Assembly (NCBI GenBank): GCA_964351495.1
Contig: CAYGOC010000001.1
Span: 124,001 to 188,000, forward strand
Reading direction: 5' to 3'
DNA: 64,000 nt
From: CAYGOC01 sp964351495
Lineage (GTDB): Bacteria > Chlamydiota > Chlamydiia > Chlamydiales > SM23-39
Notes under the pieces: model-generated
What the model was told of the DNA's origin: nothing
The model's input: only the letters and a program-made list of their open reading frames with translations
Databases searched by the model: none
Position numbers and translations under genes: made by a program
Shown: piece after piece, positions 43,350 through 52,468 of the stretch
Position numbering within the stretch: the first letter of the stretch is position 1
How the letters are laid out: every line of letters starts with the position of its first letter

Positions 43350-43701
43350 AAGAAGAAGGGACTTCCTTTAATTCCAACTCTACGAGTTTACTCTGAGGCC
43401 AAATTTTTTCAAGCTGATATAAATCCCTTAGCCCGGGAGCAAAAAGATGGACCATAAATCCCGGAAAATCAAGCACAACCCAATCTCCTATTTCTAAACC
43501 CTCTATTTGCATGGGCTCTTTCCCTTCTTGTTTCAAAGACTCTAAGATGGCTTTCCCCATAGAGACTACATGCCTATGCACTTCCCCTTCTGCAATGAGC
43601 ATGTAATTGGTGATCGTACTAAGACCCCTTACATCTAAAGCTAGAAGGTTAATCCCTTTTTTATCGTAGATGATTTGAGCTGCTGTTTTTATCCACTTCA
43701 T
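43330..43701 (-). CDS. rsfS: Ribosomal silencing factor RsfS
   Basis: 123 residues. RsfS binds L14 and blocks subunit joining when nutrients are short. Family features: AAQIIYDKKGINLLALDVRG, a central LEIGDWVVLDFPGFMVHLF and DLYQLEKIWPQSKLVEL. It follows nadD with an ATGA overlap, a pairing found in many bacteria, and sits in the cluster homologous to CT769. Confidence 0.92.
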   Translation of the reverse strand: MKWIKTAAQIIYDKKGINLLALDVRGLSTITNYMLIAEGEVHRHVVSMGKAILESLKQEGKEPMQIEGLEIGDWVVLDFPGFMVHLFAPGLRDLYQLEKIWPQSKLVELELKEVPSSYEKNSF

Positions 43702-44276
43702 ACGTTTTCTTTGTATAAACCATGTTTTTCAATATATTGCAAGACGGGAGCTAACAGAAGATGCTTTACACACTTTTTCTTATGTAAACGCTCCCTAATT
43801 TCAGAACTGGATATCTCCATCGTCTTGGTGTTTACTTGCTGAAATCGGGACTTCTCTAATCTTTTTCTTGTCCCTACCAAAATAGTGACCATTTTCTCAA
43901 TTTCAGAAGACTCTTTCCAAGAAGAAAATCCTTTTTCCCCTTCTTCTGTCATAAGTAAATAAAGATCGGCACTCTTATACTCAGACTCCTGTTTTATATA
44001 ACGAAGAGTATCTATCGTGTAGGAAGGGCCTTTTTGAGAGAGCTCCCAACTGAGAGAAGAAAAAAACGGGATCTCCTTACAAACCAGCTCCACCATCGAA
44101 AGCCTATCTTTAGTAGAAGCCCTAGGAGGGGCGTCCCATTTAAAAGGGGAACAAAAAGCAGGAACTAAAAGGATGTCATCTAAAGAGAGCTTTTCTTTTA
44201 TCTGAATAGCCATAGAAATATGGCCTATATGAATAGGATCAAATCCCCCTCCGAAAAAGCCCACTTTTTTTTTCAT
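43698..44276 (-). CDS. nadD: Nicotinate-nucleotide adenylyltransferase
   Basis: Adenylylates nicotinate mononucleotide, the common last-but-one step to NAD. 192 residues. The N-terminal GFFGGGFDPIHIGHISMAIQ carries the HxGH nucleotidyltransferase motif; SSSEIRERLHKKKCVKHLL carries the ISSTxIR-type motif. ATGA overlap with rsfS. With pncA and pncB in the window it completes a niacin salvage route as far as nicotinate adenine dinucleotide. Confidence 0.92.
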   Translation of the reverse strand: MKKKVGFFGGGFDPIHIGHISMAIQIKEKLSLDDILLVPAFCSPFKWDAPPRASTKDRLSMVELVCKEIPFFSSLSWELSQKGPSYTIDTLRYIKQESEYKSADLYLLMTEEGEKGFSSWKESSEIEKMVTILVGTRKRLEKSRFQQVNTKTMEISSSEIRERLHKKKCVKHLLLAPVLQYIEKHGLYKENV

Positions 44277-44290
44277 TTTCCTTCCTAAAA

Positions 44291-45727
44291 TTATTCTTCA
44301 AGAAGAAAAGAGAGCTTCTCTAAAAGAGCTTTTTCTGCCTCCACCATATCCTGTAACAAAAATGCGGTAGAAAAATCTAAATTAGAAGAGGCTAAAGTCT
44401 TTCGATACATTTCAAAACGCTCCTTAGAAGCATTTCTTCTTTTTTCTAACATATCAGAAGAGTTTTCCTTCTCTAATAACTTCTCTTCTACGTGAGCCAC
44501 TAAATGACGGATATAAAGAGCCTCAAACCCTTCTAAAGAGGTAAAGTCAACCCCTTCTACTAGGGCTTTATATTTTTCTTCTATCTCTTCAGAAGAGTCT
44601 TCCAAAAGAGCTTCCAATTCTTTTTTTAACCCCTCTCCCATCTTCTGCTTTTTCTCCTCTTTTTCCTGAATTTGCTTTTTCAGCTTCTCATAAAAAGGGT
44701 CTAAAGCTCTTCTCAACTCCTCCCTGCACGATCTCATCTCTTTGGGAGGCAATGATAAGGTTTGTAAATCTTTTTCTAAAAGCTCCCTTTCTTTTTCCAG
44801 ATCTTTCAAAGAAAGCTTCTCTTCTAAACACTTTTGGGAAAACAAGGTTATCTTTTCTTGAAAAGAACCCCTTTTACCTTCTTTTTCTTCTCTTTTTTCT
44901 AAAGAAGCTTTTTTCCTCTCTTTTTCCTCTTTCTTCAAAATGTCCCAAAACCTACTCAAAGATTCTCTTATTTCTAAAAACACTTCCGGAGTCAAACTCA
45001 TCTCTTTAGCATGAGACTGCATCGCTTTTATCTCTTGTAAAAGAACATAAAAAGGAACAGAACTATGCACTTTTTCCCCTTTTTTATTTTCCTCTATAAA
45101 AGAGAAAACAGCCGTTTTAAAAAGGGCAGAAAGAGCTTCCATTTTTTCCCTTCTTTTAGGAAAAAGAATATCCCCTATCTCTCCCATTTTTTTGAAAAAC
45201 TCATTTTTTTGCTTCATCCTCATAGGAATATTAGCTACTTCTTTACGAAGAGATTGTAATTTTTGCGCCAGCACTGAAAGAAGATGGATCTCTTTTTGTA
45301 AAAGAGCCAGCTTCTCTTCTTGAGAAGATAACGTCTTGCTTTTTTCAGAAAAAAGCGTCTCTTCCATTTTCTGTAAAAGTTTTTCTTCTTCTTGTAGGTC
45401 TTGCTCCAAAGAACGAAGTGCTAGCTCGATTTGCTCCACAGCAAATAAAGACTGTTCTTCTAACATTCTTTTAAGATTCTTGGCCTCTTCAGAAAGATCG
45501 ATAAACTCCTTCCACATCTGATTTTTCACAAAAGAAACCCCTTTTTCCTTGAAAAGAGGAAAAAGCTCCTTTCGGATCTCCCAAAACTCTTTAAACTGAG
45601 GAGAGTCATTCCGCGAAAGCGCCTGTTTCATAAGATCTAAAAAAGAGCGCATCTTCTCTTCCAAAGAGAGGGCCTCTTCTGCTGTCTTTTCTTTTTTTAA
45701 GGGGGGATTATCTTTAGAGGAATTCAT
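44291..45727 (-). CDS. Large coiled-coil protein (CT768-like)
   Basis: 478 residues, almost entirely heptad-like, Glu/Lys/Leu-rich helix (for example LEEQSLFAVEQIELALRSLE). No signal peptide or membrane segment. Position between miaA and nadD matches the coiled-coil protein of Chlamydia (CT768 as I recall). Function unknown; scaffold or type III substrate are open options. Starts with MNSSKDNPPLKKEK. Confidence 0.75.
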   Translation of the reverse strand: MNSSKDNPPLKKEKTAEEALSLEEKMRSFLDLMKQALSRNDSPQFKEFWEIRKELFPLFKEKGVSFVKNQMWKEFIDLSEEAKNLKRMLEEQSLFAVEQIELALRSLEQDLQEEEKLLQKMEETLFSEKSKTLSSQEEKLALLQKEIHLLSVLAQKLQSLRKEVANIPMRMKQKNEFFKKMGEIGDILFPKRREKMEALSALFKTAVFSFIEENKKGEKVHSSVPFYVLLQEIKAMQSHAKEMSLTPEVFLEIRESLSRFWDILKKEEKERKKASLEKREEKEGKRGSFQEKITLFSQKCLEEKLSLKDLEKERELLEKDLQTLSLPPKEMRSCREELRRALDPFYEKLKKQIQEKEEKKQKMGEGLKKELEALLEDSSEEIEEKYKALVEGVDFTSLEGFEALYIRHLVAHVEEKLLEKENSSDMLEKRRNASKERFEMYRKTLASSNLDFSTAFLLQDMVEAEKALLEKLSFLLEE

Positions 45728-45806
45728 ATATAAAAATTACACGTTGTATACCAAAGAGTATCATAGACTAACTTTCCTTGAAAAGCAAAGGCTTTCGGCA
45801 AAAAAA

Positions 45807-46829
45807 TCAGATCCTTTGTTCATAGTCTTGTAAAATAATTTCTTTTCCTTTTTCTTGGCTCCACTTTTCCATGTCAAGCCAGCGAAACTCTCCTCTTTTT
45901 CGAAACCAGGTAAATTGTCTTTTAGCGTAATTTCTAGAAACTTTTTTAAATTCCTGCAAAAAGTCTTCCTCCTCTCCCCCTTCTTGTAAAAACTGCAATG
46001 CTTGCTTATATCCTATTGCTTGGGAGGCGGTAATGTTTTTTTCTAGTCCTGCTCTTTTTAAAGAGGCGACCTCTCTTAAAAATCCTTTTTCTAACATCTC
46101 CTCACACCTTCTTTCTATACGAGGATACAAAATCTCTTTTGGACAATATAAAAACCAACAGCGAAAGTCGTAAGGGGATTCTTCTTTTTCTTTTTGAAAT
46201 TCAGAAACTTTTTTCTCCGATAACGTAATGATCTCCAGAGCTCTAACAATTTTGTGACGATCTCTTTCCCCTATCGTGCTGGCATAATCGGGATCTAAAA
46301 GCTGTAGCTGTTCATATAAAACAGAAGCGCCCATGGTATCTATTTTTTCTTCTATTGCTTTTCTAAGGTTATAATCAGGAGGAGGTCCCAAAGGAGGCCC
46401 TTCTAAGAGCACTTGTAAATAAAAACCGGACCCTCCTACGACAATGGGAACTTTTCCCTTAGAAAAGATTTCCTCTATTGCTTTTTTTGCTAAATGGTAA
46501 TACTGCACTACATTAAAAGAAGAAGAGACCTCGCATACATCTATCAAATGATGCGGTATCCTTCGTCTTTCGTGGACCGTAGCTTTTGCAGTCCCTATAT
46601 CCATCCCCCTATATACTTGCATAGAATCTGCAGAAACGATTTCCCCTCCTATAGCTTCTGCTATTTCTAAAGAAAGTTCTGTTTTTCCAATTGCCGTAGG
46701 CCCTGCAATCACCATAACGCGCTTTTTAGGAGAAAAAACAGGGACCTTCTTTTTTAAGGGAAAATAGACTTGGGAAAAAAAATACTCAACTTCGTGACTG
46801 CCTAAGCAACTATTATCCACGTTACCCAC
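45807..46829 (-). CDS. miaA: tRNA dimethylallyltransferase
   Basis: Adds isopentenyl to A37 of tRNAs reading UNN codons. P-loop VIAGPTAIGKTELSLEIAEA, followed by EIVSADSMQVYRGMDIGTAK and RRIPHHLIDV; the C-terminal YAKRQFTWFRKR is typical. The frame begins with GTG immediately after the rsbV stop (TGAGTG). The first 30 residues are not conserved in MiaA, so a later start is possible. Confidence 0.94.
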   Translation of the reverse strand: MGNVDNSCLGSHEVEYFFSQVYFPLKKKVPVFSPKKRVMVIAGPTAIGKTELSLEIAEAIGGEIVSADSMQVYRGMDIGTAKATVHERRRIPHHLIDVCEVSSSFNVVQYYHLAKKAIEEIFSKGKVPIVVGGSGFYLQVLLEGPPLGPPPDYNLRKAIEEKIDTMGASVLYEQLQLLDPDYASTIGERDRHKIVRALEIITLSEKKVSEFQKEKEESPYDFRCWFLYCPKEILYPRIERRCEEMLEKGFLREVASLKRAGLEKNITASQAIGYKQALQFLQEGGEEEDFLQEFKKVSRNYAKRQFTWFRKRGEFRWLDMEKWSQEKGKEIILQDYEQRI

Positions 46830-47174
46830 TCATTTCTTTTGAAGAGCTTCCTTTTCATTTCTACAAATATGTAAAACCTTTTCAAAACCTGCCATACGAA
46901 CAATCTTAATAACCTCATCAGAAAGGGAAAACAAGACAAAGCTCCCCTGTAAGCTCTTCATCTTCTTAGTAAAAGAGAGTAAAAAACGAAGACCTGCTGA
47001 ACTCATATACTCCACTTCGTTAAAATCTAGTAAAAGATGGATCTGCTTCTCTTGTATAAGAACCTCTATCTTCTTTTCTACAATAGGGCAGCTAACAGCA
47101 TCTAACCTTCCTTCAATACGCAAAATTATCTTGCCATCCATTTTTTCTACCCGAACTTCTACTCCATAACTCAT
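46830..47174 (-). CDS. rsbV: Anti-sigma factor antagonist (STAS, RsbV type)
   Basis: 114-residue STAS domain: IEGRLDAVSCPIVEKKIEVL and the phosphoacceptor segment EVEYMSSAGLRFLLSF, where the Ser would be the RsbW target. Chlamydiae have a partner-switching module without a clear alternative sigma target, possibly acting on the major sigma factor. No RsbW kinase in this window. Immediately upstream of miaA. Confidence 0.9.
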   Translation of the reverse strand: MSYGVEVRVEKMDGKIILRIEGRLDAVSCPIVEKKIEVLIQEKQIHLLLDFNEVEYMSSAGLRFLLSFTKKMKSLQGSFVLFSLSDEVIKIVRMAGFEKVLHICRNEKEALQKK

Positions 47175-47310
47175 CCTATCCTCCCAATAAAAGCCTAGCT
47201 TAGAAAAAAAACATTTCTAAGCAAACGTTTATTTTTTCCTAAATAAAAATACCCCCTACCTTCTCTTTTGCTCAAGAAAAGCCTTAATTTTTAAACAGCT
47301 CCTTAACTTC

Positions 47311-47340
47311 TTGAAAAAATTTGTTTATAAAGACTATAAT
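47311..47340 (+). promoter_or_regulatory. Promoter of the 47.4-kb hypothetical gene
   Basis: TTGAAA (47311-47316), 18-base spacer, TATAAT (47335-47340). The gene starts 20 bases later after GAGAGGGG. Strong -10 box. Confidence 0.65.
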
Positions 47341-47360
47341 CTCCTCTAGAGAGGGGCCCC

Positions 47361-47912
47361 ATGGAGTATACCTATTTTGATCCGCATGATCTTCCGAATG
47401 GAGAGTTGAAAAGAGCTGCCGAAAGCTTTCATAAGATGCTCACTTACAGAGCTTCTGATGTAAAAAAACTAGACGGTTCTCTTTTTTATCTAGCTGCTAT
47501 CATGCATATCGCAGAAAACCACGTTCTATCTAAAAAGGAAGAATATACCTTTCTGGAAGAACTTAAGTCCCTGGAAGAAGAGTTCCATTCAGGAGCCCTC
47601 CCCCTTTCTTCTGTGGAAAAAACCCTAAAAGACCTTCTATACCATCTGTGTGACAACAATCAAAAAGCCAAGATTATCTTTCTTTTGGTAGAGCTGGAAC
47701 ACTTTCTCTGTGTAAGCTGCCCCGAGGAACTAGAAATTCCTCTAGAAATCTTCCAAAAAATAGCAGATCCTTATTTCGCTCTTTTACAAAAGCCTCTAAC
47801 GACCATAGAAGCTATGAAGATTTATAAAAACCTAGAGGGCATCTCCTCTTTTTTAAAAAAAGAGCCCCATAAAACTTGGGAAGCAAAAGAGCTTTTTGAA
47901 AAGGGCTTTTAA
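47361..47912 (+). CDS. Hypothetical helical protein
   Basis: 183 residues, no family recognised. Predicted mostly helical by eye, with no signal peptide or membrane segment. A run such as DLLYHLCDNNQKAKIIFLLV is amphipathic. It has its own promoter with a perfect -10 box and is the only plus-strand gene between 40 and 59 kb. Its stop overlaps the cutA stop convergently, sharing TTAA at 47909-47912. Confidence 0.7.
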   Translation: MEYTYFDPHDLPNGELKRAAESFHKMLTYRASDVKKLDGSLFYLAAIMHIAENHVLSKKEEYTFLEELKSLEEEFHSGALPLSSVEKTLKDLLYHLCDNNQKAKIIFLLVELEHFLCVSCPEELEIPLEIFQKIADPYFALLQKPLTTIEAMKIYKNLEGISSFLKKEPHKTWEAKELFEKGF

Positions 47913-48223
47913 GAGAGGCTCTCTTCCACCCATTTTAAATAGGAAGAGTTTCCTCCTTCTATGGGAACCTGTAAAACTTCCGGTACTCGATAAGAGCTGT
48001 TTTCCTGAATATACAGGACAATATCTTGCACCTTTTCTTTTGTGGTTTTAAAAAGCACCTTCACCTCTCTTACCTCTTCTAGCTTCCCTTCCCAAAAAAA
48101 CAAAGAATAGACCTCAGGAAACAAAGTGATACATGCTGCTTTTTTTCTTTCAAGCAGCTCCGTACTGATCTTTTTGGCCTCTTTCATCTCCTTTGCCGTC
48201 CATAGTACCAAACAAAAAGCCAT
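47909..48223 (-). CDS. cutA: CutA divalent-cation tolerance family protein
   Basis: 104 residues, trimeric ferredoxin-like fold. Features: LLERKKAACITLFPEVYSLF, the segment FFWEGKLEEVREVKVLFKTT and terminal SYRVPEVLQVPIEGGNSSYL with the W in LKWVEESLS. Lies 2 bp after ftsQ, as in Chlamydia. Biochemical role unclear in any organism. Confidence 0.9.
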   Translation of the reverse strand: MAFCLVLWTAKEMKEAKKISTELLERKKAACITLFPEVYSLFFWEGKLEEVREVKVLFKTTKEKVQDIVLYIQENSSYRVPEVLQVPIEGGNSSYLKWVEESLS

Positions 48224-48225
48224 CT

Positions 48226-49104
48226 TTACTCCTTCTCTATAAAAGCTAAATCTTTGATTCTAAGATCAAAGATTCTCGAAGAAAAGTGGAGCTCTTTCTC
48301 CCCTTTTTGTAAAGAAAGAACCTGAAGTTCGTAATCTTTTCCCATATTTTCATTTAATGATAAAAAATGAAGAAGCTGCTCTTTATACCCTTTTACGGGA
48401 AGCCTTAAGTATTTGGGGAAAAAACAAAAAATTTCTCCCTCCTTTTTTTTTATTTCTTTTATCTCCTGAACCACCACAACCAACTCTTTTTTTCCGCAGG
48501 AAGGTAAAAATGCCTTAGAAACATCTATTCTCTTTAGGAAGATAGAATTAGGAAGTATCTTTTGTATCTCTTCTAAAACTTCTATAGCAAAGTCCCATTT
48601 TTTTCCGGATAAAGGCTCCTCCCAAAAAGTATTAGAAGGCGCTTTTTCTTCTCCTAATACAATCTCAGGCAGTTTTTCAGAAAATATATTAGGAAACAAG
48701 ACTCCTTCTTTATCAATTAAGGTATTTTCAAAATCGAAAATAGAGGCTACCGGTTCTCTTAAAAGATACTTTACATACAAAGTATTGGGTTTCATTTTCT
48801 TGACAATAGCCTCCTTTATAAAAGGAGAGCTCTCTAAGCATTTTTTCTTCTCTTCTTCCTCGAAAAAAAAGAGATTTTCTGACTTTTCTTTAGAAAGGCC
48901 CATTTTCTCCGCTAAATACTGGGTAGAAAGCTTTTTTTTCCCTTGGCTAGTTTGTAAAATAGCCCGAATCGTATAAGAAGGATCTTGTTTTTTTTCTGCA
49001 ATATGCCTCTTATAGAAAAAAAAACCCGCATAAAAAGGTCCTGATACAAAAATAACCGATAGAAAAAGAAGAAGAAAAACTTTTGCAAAAGAGAGTTTTT
49101 TCAT
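48226..49104 (-). CDS. ftsQ: Cell division protein FtsQ/DivIB-like
   Basis: 292 residues. One N-terminal membrane helix (AKVFLLLFLSVIFVSGPFYA) then a POTRA-type periplasmic domain with LKRIDVSKAFLP and VKKMKPNTLYVKYLLREPVASIF, typical of FtsQ. Start ATG 49104 overlaps the murC-ddl stop by ATGA; the frame open to 49185 is inside that gene. Weakly conserved, identified partly by position. Chlamydiae divide without FtsZ but keep FtsQ-like proteins. Confidence 0.8.
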   Translation of the reverse strand: MKKLSFAKVFLLLFLSVIFVSGPFYAGFFFYKRHIAEKKQDPSYTIRAILQTSQGKKKLSTQYLAEKMGLSKEKSENLFFFEEEEKKKCLESSPFIKEAIVKKMKPNTLYVKYLLREPVASIFDFENTLIDKEGVLFPNIFSEKLPEIVLGEEKAPSNTFWEEPLSGKKWDFAIEVLEEIQKILPNSIFLKRIDVSKAFLPSCGKKELVVVVQEIKEIKKKEGEIFCFFPKYLRLPVKGYKEQLLHFLSLNENMGKDYELQVLSLQKGEKELHFSSRIFDLRIKDLAFIEKE

Positions 49105-51413
49105 ATCCTGGATTTTTGCTTTTTTTTGGCAAAAAGAAGCAGTCTTTTTATTAACTCTTCCGAAGTAAATCCCCTCTCTTTCCAAAGAAGAGGAAATAGA
49201 CTAATGGAGGTAAACCCAGGAAATGGATTTACTTCTAAAAAACAAAACTTCCCCCAGTCATCTACAAAAAAGTCAATACGGGCTAACCCCTTTAAATTGG
49301 CTATTTCATATATTTTCTTGGCAAGTTCCCTTCCCTTTTCCATCCACTCATGAGGAATTCTAGCGGGAACTTTTGTCAGCATAGGTTCTTTCCCATATTT
49401 TTTTTCATAAGAATAAAACTCTCCCCCATGTAAAACTTCTCCCCCTAGACTCACCTCTGTCTTTTCCAGCCCCATTACAGCAAATTCCACGATTTTTCCT
49501 TCAAAATGCTCCTCTACTACTAAAGCATCATCCATCGTAAAAACGGTCTCTATAGCCTCTTTTACCTCAGAAAGGCTTTTTACCGGAAATACTCCCAGAC
49601 TCGATCCCAAATGAGCTCCCTTTACCCACAAAGGAAACAAAAGCTCTTTTTCTATCTTATCCAGAAAAACATCTTTTTTTTCTTCCCAGCTTACTTTAGA
49701 AAAAGAAACATACTTTGCCGTAAAGATCCCCTCTTTTTCCACAACCGATTTGATCCACCCTTTATGCATACATAAAGACGATCCCTTATAACTGGCTCCT
49801 ACATAAGGCAATCCTAATGTTTCTAAAAACCCCTGCATCATCCCATCTTCTCCATAAGGGCCATGAAAGGCTGGGATAACAATATCGCAAGAAAGGAGCT
49901 CTTGTAAAATCTTTGGAGAAAAAGTAGCATTAGGGCTCCACTTACCCTCTTTGCTCACAAAAAAAGACTGGGTAGAAAACCCTAGCTTTTGTACATTTTC
50001 CAAAAAAAAGGAAGCGGTATTACAAGAGATTTCATGCTCTTTTGATTTTCCTCCAAAACAAACCCCTACCTTCCAGGGTCTTATTTTAGGAAAAACTTCC
50101 TTGATAAAAGAACCCGAAAAAGAAGAGAGCTCTCCTGCGTTTAAAAGCACCACAACATCGTAAGGCTCTAGATAGCTGGCTAGCTTTTTTGTAAGATCCT
50201 TCTTAGCAAGATACGTAAACCCTTTTTCTTGTACTTTTTTTGCTAAGTTCCACCCCTTGGGCTTTTTTTGTCCCGCAGAAAACAAATCTGTGATCAAAGT
50301 ATAATCTGCCTCTTGTAATGAGAGAAAAAAATCCTCTTCTAAAGCTTGAAATCGGGTATATCGGTGGGGCTCAAAAATGGCTACAACCCTTCTTGGATAG
50401 TAAGCCTTTTTTACAGCAGAAAGAGTTGCTTTAATCTCAGTTGGATGGTGAGCATAGTCATCGAAAAGGGTGATATACTGTGTGTCTACTTTATGCTCAA
50501 GCCTTCTAGATACGCCAGGAAAGGTTTTTATAGCCTCTTTTACCTTGTCTTCCGGAAGTCCTAGTAAAAAACAAAGGGCAAACACAAATGCTACGTTTTC
50601 TCCGTTATGCTTTCCCATTAAAGGAGCTTCTATCGAAGAAAAAAGCCTTTTTTCAAAAGAGATATCCAAACAAAGTCTCCCCTCTTTCTCGGAAAAATTG
50701 TGTATGAAAAAGTGAGCCTTTTCATCATAGCCCAAAGAAAATCCAAAAGGAGCTAGCTTCACTAAATTAGGGTGATACCCAAAAACGGTATATTTCGGAT
50801 TTGCCTTTAAAAAAAACCGAGAAAAGGCCTCTTCTAATTTTTCATAGCTACCCCAAAATTCGAGATGGTCCTCTTCTAAATTGGTAATAATAGCCGCTTT
50901 ACAAGGAAGTTTCAAAAAAGTACCATCACTCTCATCTGCTTCGGCAATAAAATAGCGCCCTTTCCCTAGCTTTGCATTGCTTTCTTTTTGTTTTAATTTT
51001 CCCCCTAACACATAAGTAGGATCAAGATTAAGCTGACAAAAAACCCAAGTAAGAAGGGAACTTACGCTAGTCTTCCCATGCGTCCCTGCTACTAAAATAG
51101 AGTCGTATCCTCCCATCAAAGAGGCTAAAAATTCGGCCCTATGAAACGTAGGATATCCTTTTTTTCTCGCTTCTATAAGATGAGGGTGGCTTTTTTGTAT
51201 GGCAGATCCATAAATAACCGTTTTTTGTTTTTCTCCTAAAAGGGCCTCTGCTTCTTTGTAAATTTTGGCCCCTTTTTTTTGTAAAATCTCGGTATACTCA
51301 TTGGCACATCGATCTGATCCTTCTACTTGAAACCCTTTTTCCAAACAAATCTGCGCAAGAGCGCTAATACCCACTCCGGCAATCCCTAAAAAATGGTACT
51401 CCATACCTTTCAT
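49101..51413 (-). CDS. murC-ddl: UDP-N-acetylmuramate-alanine ligase fused to D-alanine-D-alanine ligase
   Basis: 770 residues. N-terminal 450: MurC with YHFLGIAGVGISALAQICLE, the ATP loop AGTHGKTSVSSLL and DYAHHPTEIKATL. C-terminal 320: Ddl ATP-grasp with FHGPYGEDGMMQGFLETLGL, and EVNPFPGFTSISLFP for metal/ATP. Makes UDP-MurNAc-L-Ala and the D-Ala-D-Ala dipeptide for peptidoglycan. The fusion is known from Chlamydiae. ATGA overlaps at both ends. Confidence 0.96.
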   Translation of the reverse strand: MKGMEYHFLGIAGVGISALAQICLEKGFQVEGSDRCANEYTEILQKKGAKIYKEAEALLGEKQKTVIYGSAIQKSHPHLIEARKKGYPTFHRAEFLASLMGGYDSILVAGTHGKTSVSSLLTWVFCQLNLDPTYVLGGKLKQKESNAKLGKGRYFIAEADESDGTFLKLPCKAAIITNLEEDHLEFWGSYEKLEEAFSRFFLKANPKYTVFGYHPNLVKLAPFGFSLGYDEKAHFFIHNFSEKEGRLCLDISFEKRLFSSIEAPLMGKHNGENVAFVFALCFLLGLPEDKVKEAIKTFPGVSRRLEHKVDTQYITLFDDYAHHPTEIKATLSAVKKAYYPRRVVAIFEPHRYTRFQALEEDFFLSLQEADYTLITDLFSAGQKKPKGWNLAKKVQEKGFTYLAKKDLTKKLASYLEPYDVVVLLNAGELSSFSGSFIKEVFPKIRPWKVGVCFGGKSKEHEISCNTASFFLENVQKLGFSTQSFFVSKEGKWSPNATFSPKILQELLSCDIVIPAFHGPYGEDGMMQGFLETLGLPYVGASYKGSSLCMHKGWIKSVVEKEGIFTAKYVSFSKVSWEEKKDVFLDKIEKELLFPLWVKGAHLGSSLGVFPVKSLSEVKEAIETVFTMDDALVVEEHFEGKIVEFAVMGLEKTEVSLGGEVLHGGEFYSYEKKYGKEPMLTKVPARIPHEWMEKGRELAKKIYEIANLKGLARIDFFVDDWGKFCFLEVNPFPGFTSISLFPLLWKERGFTSEELIKRLLLFAKKKQKSRI

Positions 51414-52468
51414 GTTCCTTGGTTTCGAATTAATTCTACAATCAAATGGGATAGACTTTTCCCATTTTGCTGTTCTTTAAATGTGTGTATCTGACTTTGA
51501 TAGTAGTCTCTCTTGTTTTTTATTTCTAAAAGAGTCTCTGCCACCTTATCTGGAGTACTTTCTTCCTCTAAAAGCATCTTTCCCCCTTTTACCTTTTCAC
51601 AAAAGAAAAGAGCATTTTTCTTTTGATGCTCTCCGGCAAAAGGATAAGGGATGAATAGAGTGGGTTTTTCATAAAAAATCACTTCAGAAAGAGTAGAGGC
51701 GCCGCTTCTGGCTATAACAATATCTGCTTTTTGATAAAAAGAAGGCATATCCTTTTCAAAAGAAGAAACACAGGCTTTTATTTTTTTCTCTTTATAAAAA
51801 TCTGAAGGGTCCTGTTTGCCCCCTGTTATATGAAATATAGAAAAGATAAGCCCCTTTTCTTGTAAAAGAAGAAAGCTGTTGGGAAGGATCTCATTTATTG
51901 CTTTAGCTCCTTGCGATCCCCCAAATACTAAAAAGGTAAGACCTCTTTGTTTTTTTTTCGTAAGGGGGGATAAAAAAAACCATGAAAGAGGCTTTATAGA
52001 AACGGTGCGATATCCCTTCTCTTCCGAAAAAGGCATCGCTAAAACATCCGCTTTTTTGGCAAAAAATTTATTTACCCTTCCTAGACTGCAGTTTGGTTCC
52101 AATAAAACAAGAGGAACCTTTTTTAGATAGGCTGCTAATAAAACAGGAAAGCTATGAAAGCTCCCCATCCCTACCACTACAGAAGGCCTTTTTTGTTTTA
52201 TGAGCCGTAAACAAAACCAGAGGGACTTCCCTAAGATAGCAACGGCTTTGAAAAACCCTTTTGAAAAATTACAGCTGTTTACTTCTTGAAAAGAAAACCG
52301 ATTTCTAGAAAAAAAAGGATTTTTTGTTAAGCCGGCTCCTATAAAAAGGATTTTCTTATCCTCTTTTTCTAAAAGGGACGCTAGCTGCTCTGCCGGGAAA
52401 ACATGCCCCCCTGTTCCTCCTACCGCAATCCAAATAGTCTCCGGTTTTTTCTTAAGAAACTTTTTCAT
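51410..52468 (-). CDS. murG: UDP-GlcNAc-undecaprenyl-PP-MurNAc-pentapeptide transferase
   Basis: Converts lipid I to lipid II on the inner membrane's cytoplasmic face. 352 residues of GT28 fold: IAVGGTGGHVFPAEQLASLL, PSVVVGMGSFHSFPVLLAAY and the acceptor/donor motif ADIVIARSGASTLSEVIFYE. It starts 17 bp inside ftsW. Confidence 0.94.
   Translation of the reverse strand: MKKFLKKKPETIWIAVGGTGGHVFPAEQLASLLEKEDKKILFIGAGLTKNPFFSRNRFSFQEVNSCNFSKGFFKAVAILGKSLWFCLRLIKQKRPSVVVGMGSFHSFPVLLAAYLKKVPLVLLEPNCSLGRVNKFFAKKADVLAMPFSEEKGYRTVSIKPLSWFFLSPLTKKKQRGLTFLVFGGSQGAKAINEILPNSFLLLQEKGLIFSIFHITGGKQDPSDFYKEKKIKACVSSFEKDMPSFYQKADIVIARSGASTLSEVIFYEKPTLFIPYPFAGEHQKKNALFFCEKVKGGKMLLEEESTPDKVAETLLEIKNKRDYYQSQIHTFKEQQNGKSLSHLIVELIRNQGT

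Noticed and set aside
45728..45806. Terminator after the coiled-coil gene or miaA
   Set aside because: A short GAAAGC/GCTTTTC hairpin exists but lacks a U-run.
49101..51413. MurC-Ddl fusion as a novelty
   Set aside because: This fusion is already known from Chlamydiae.
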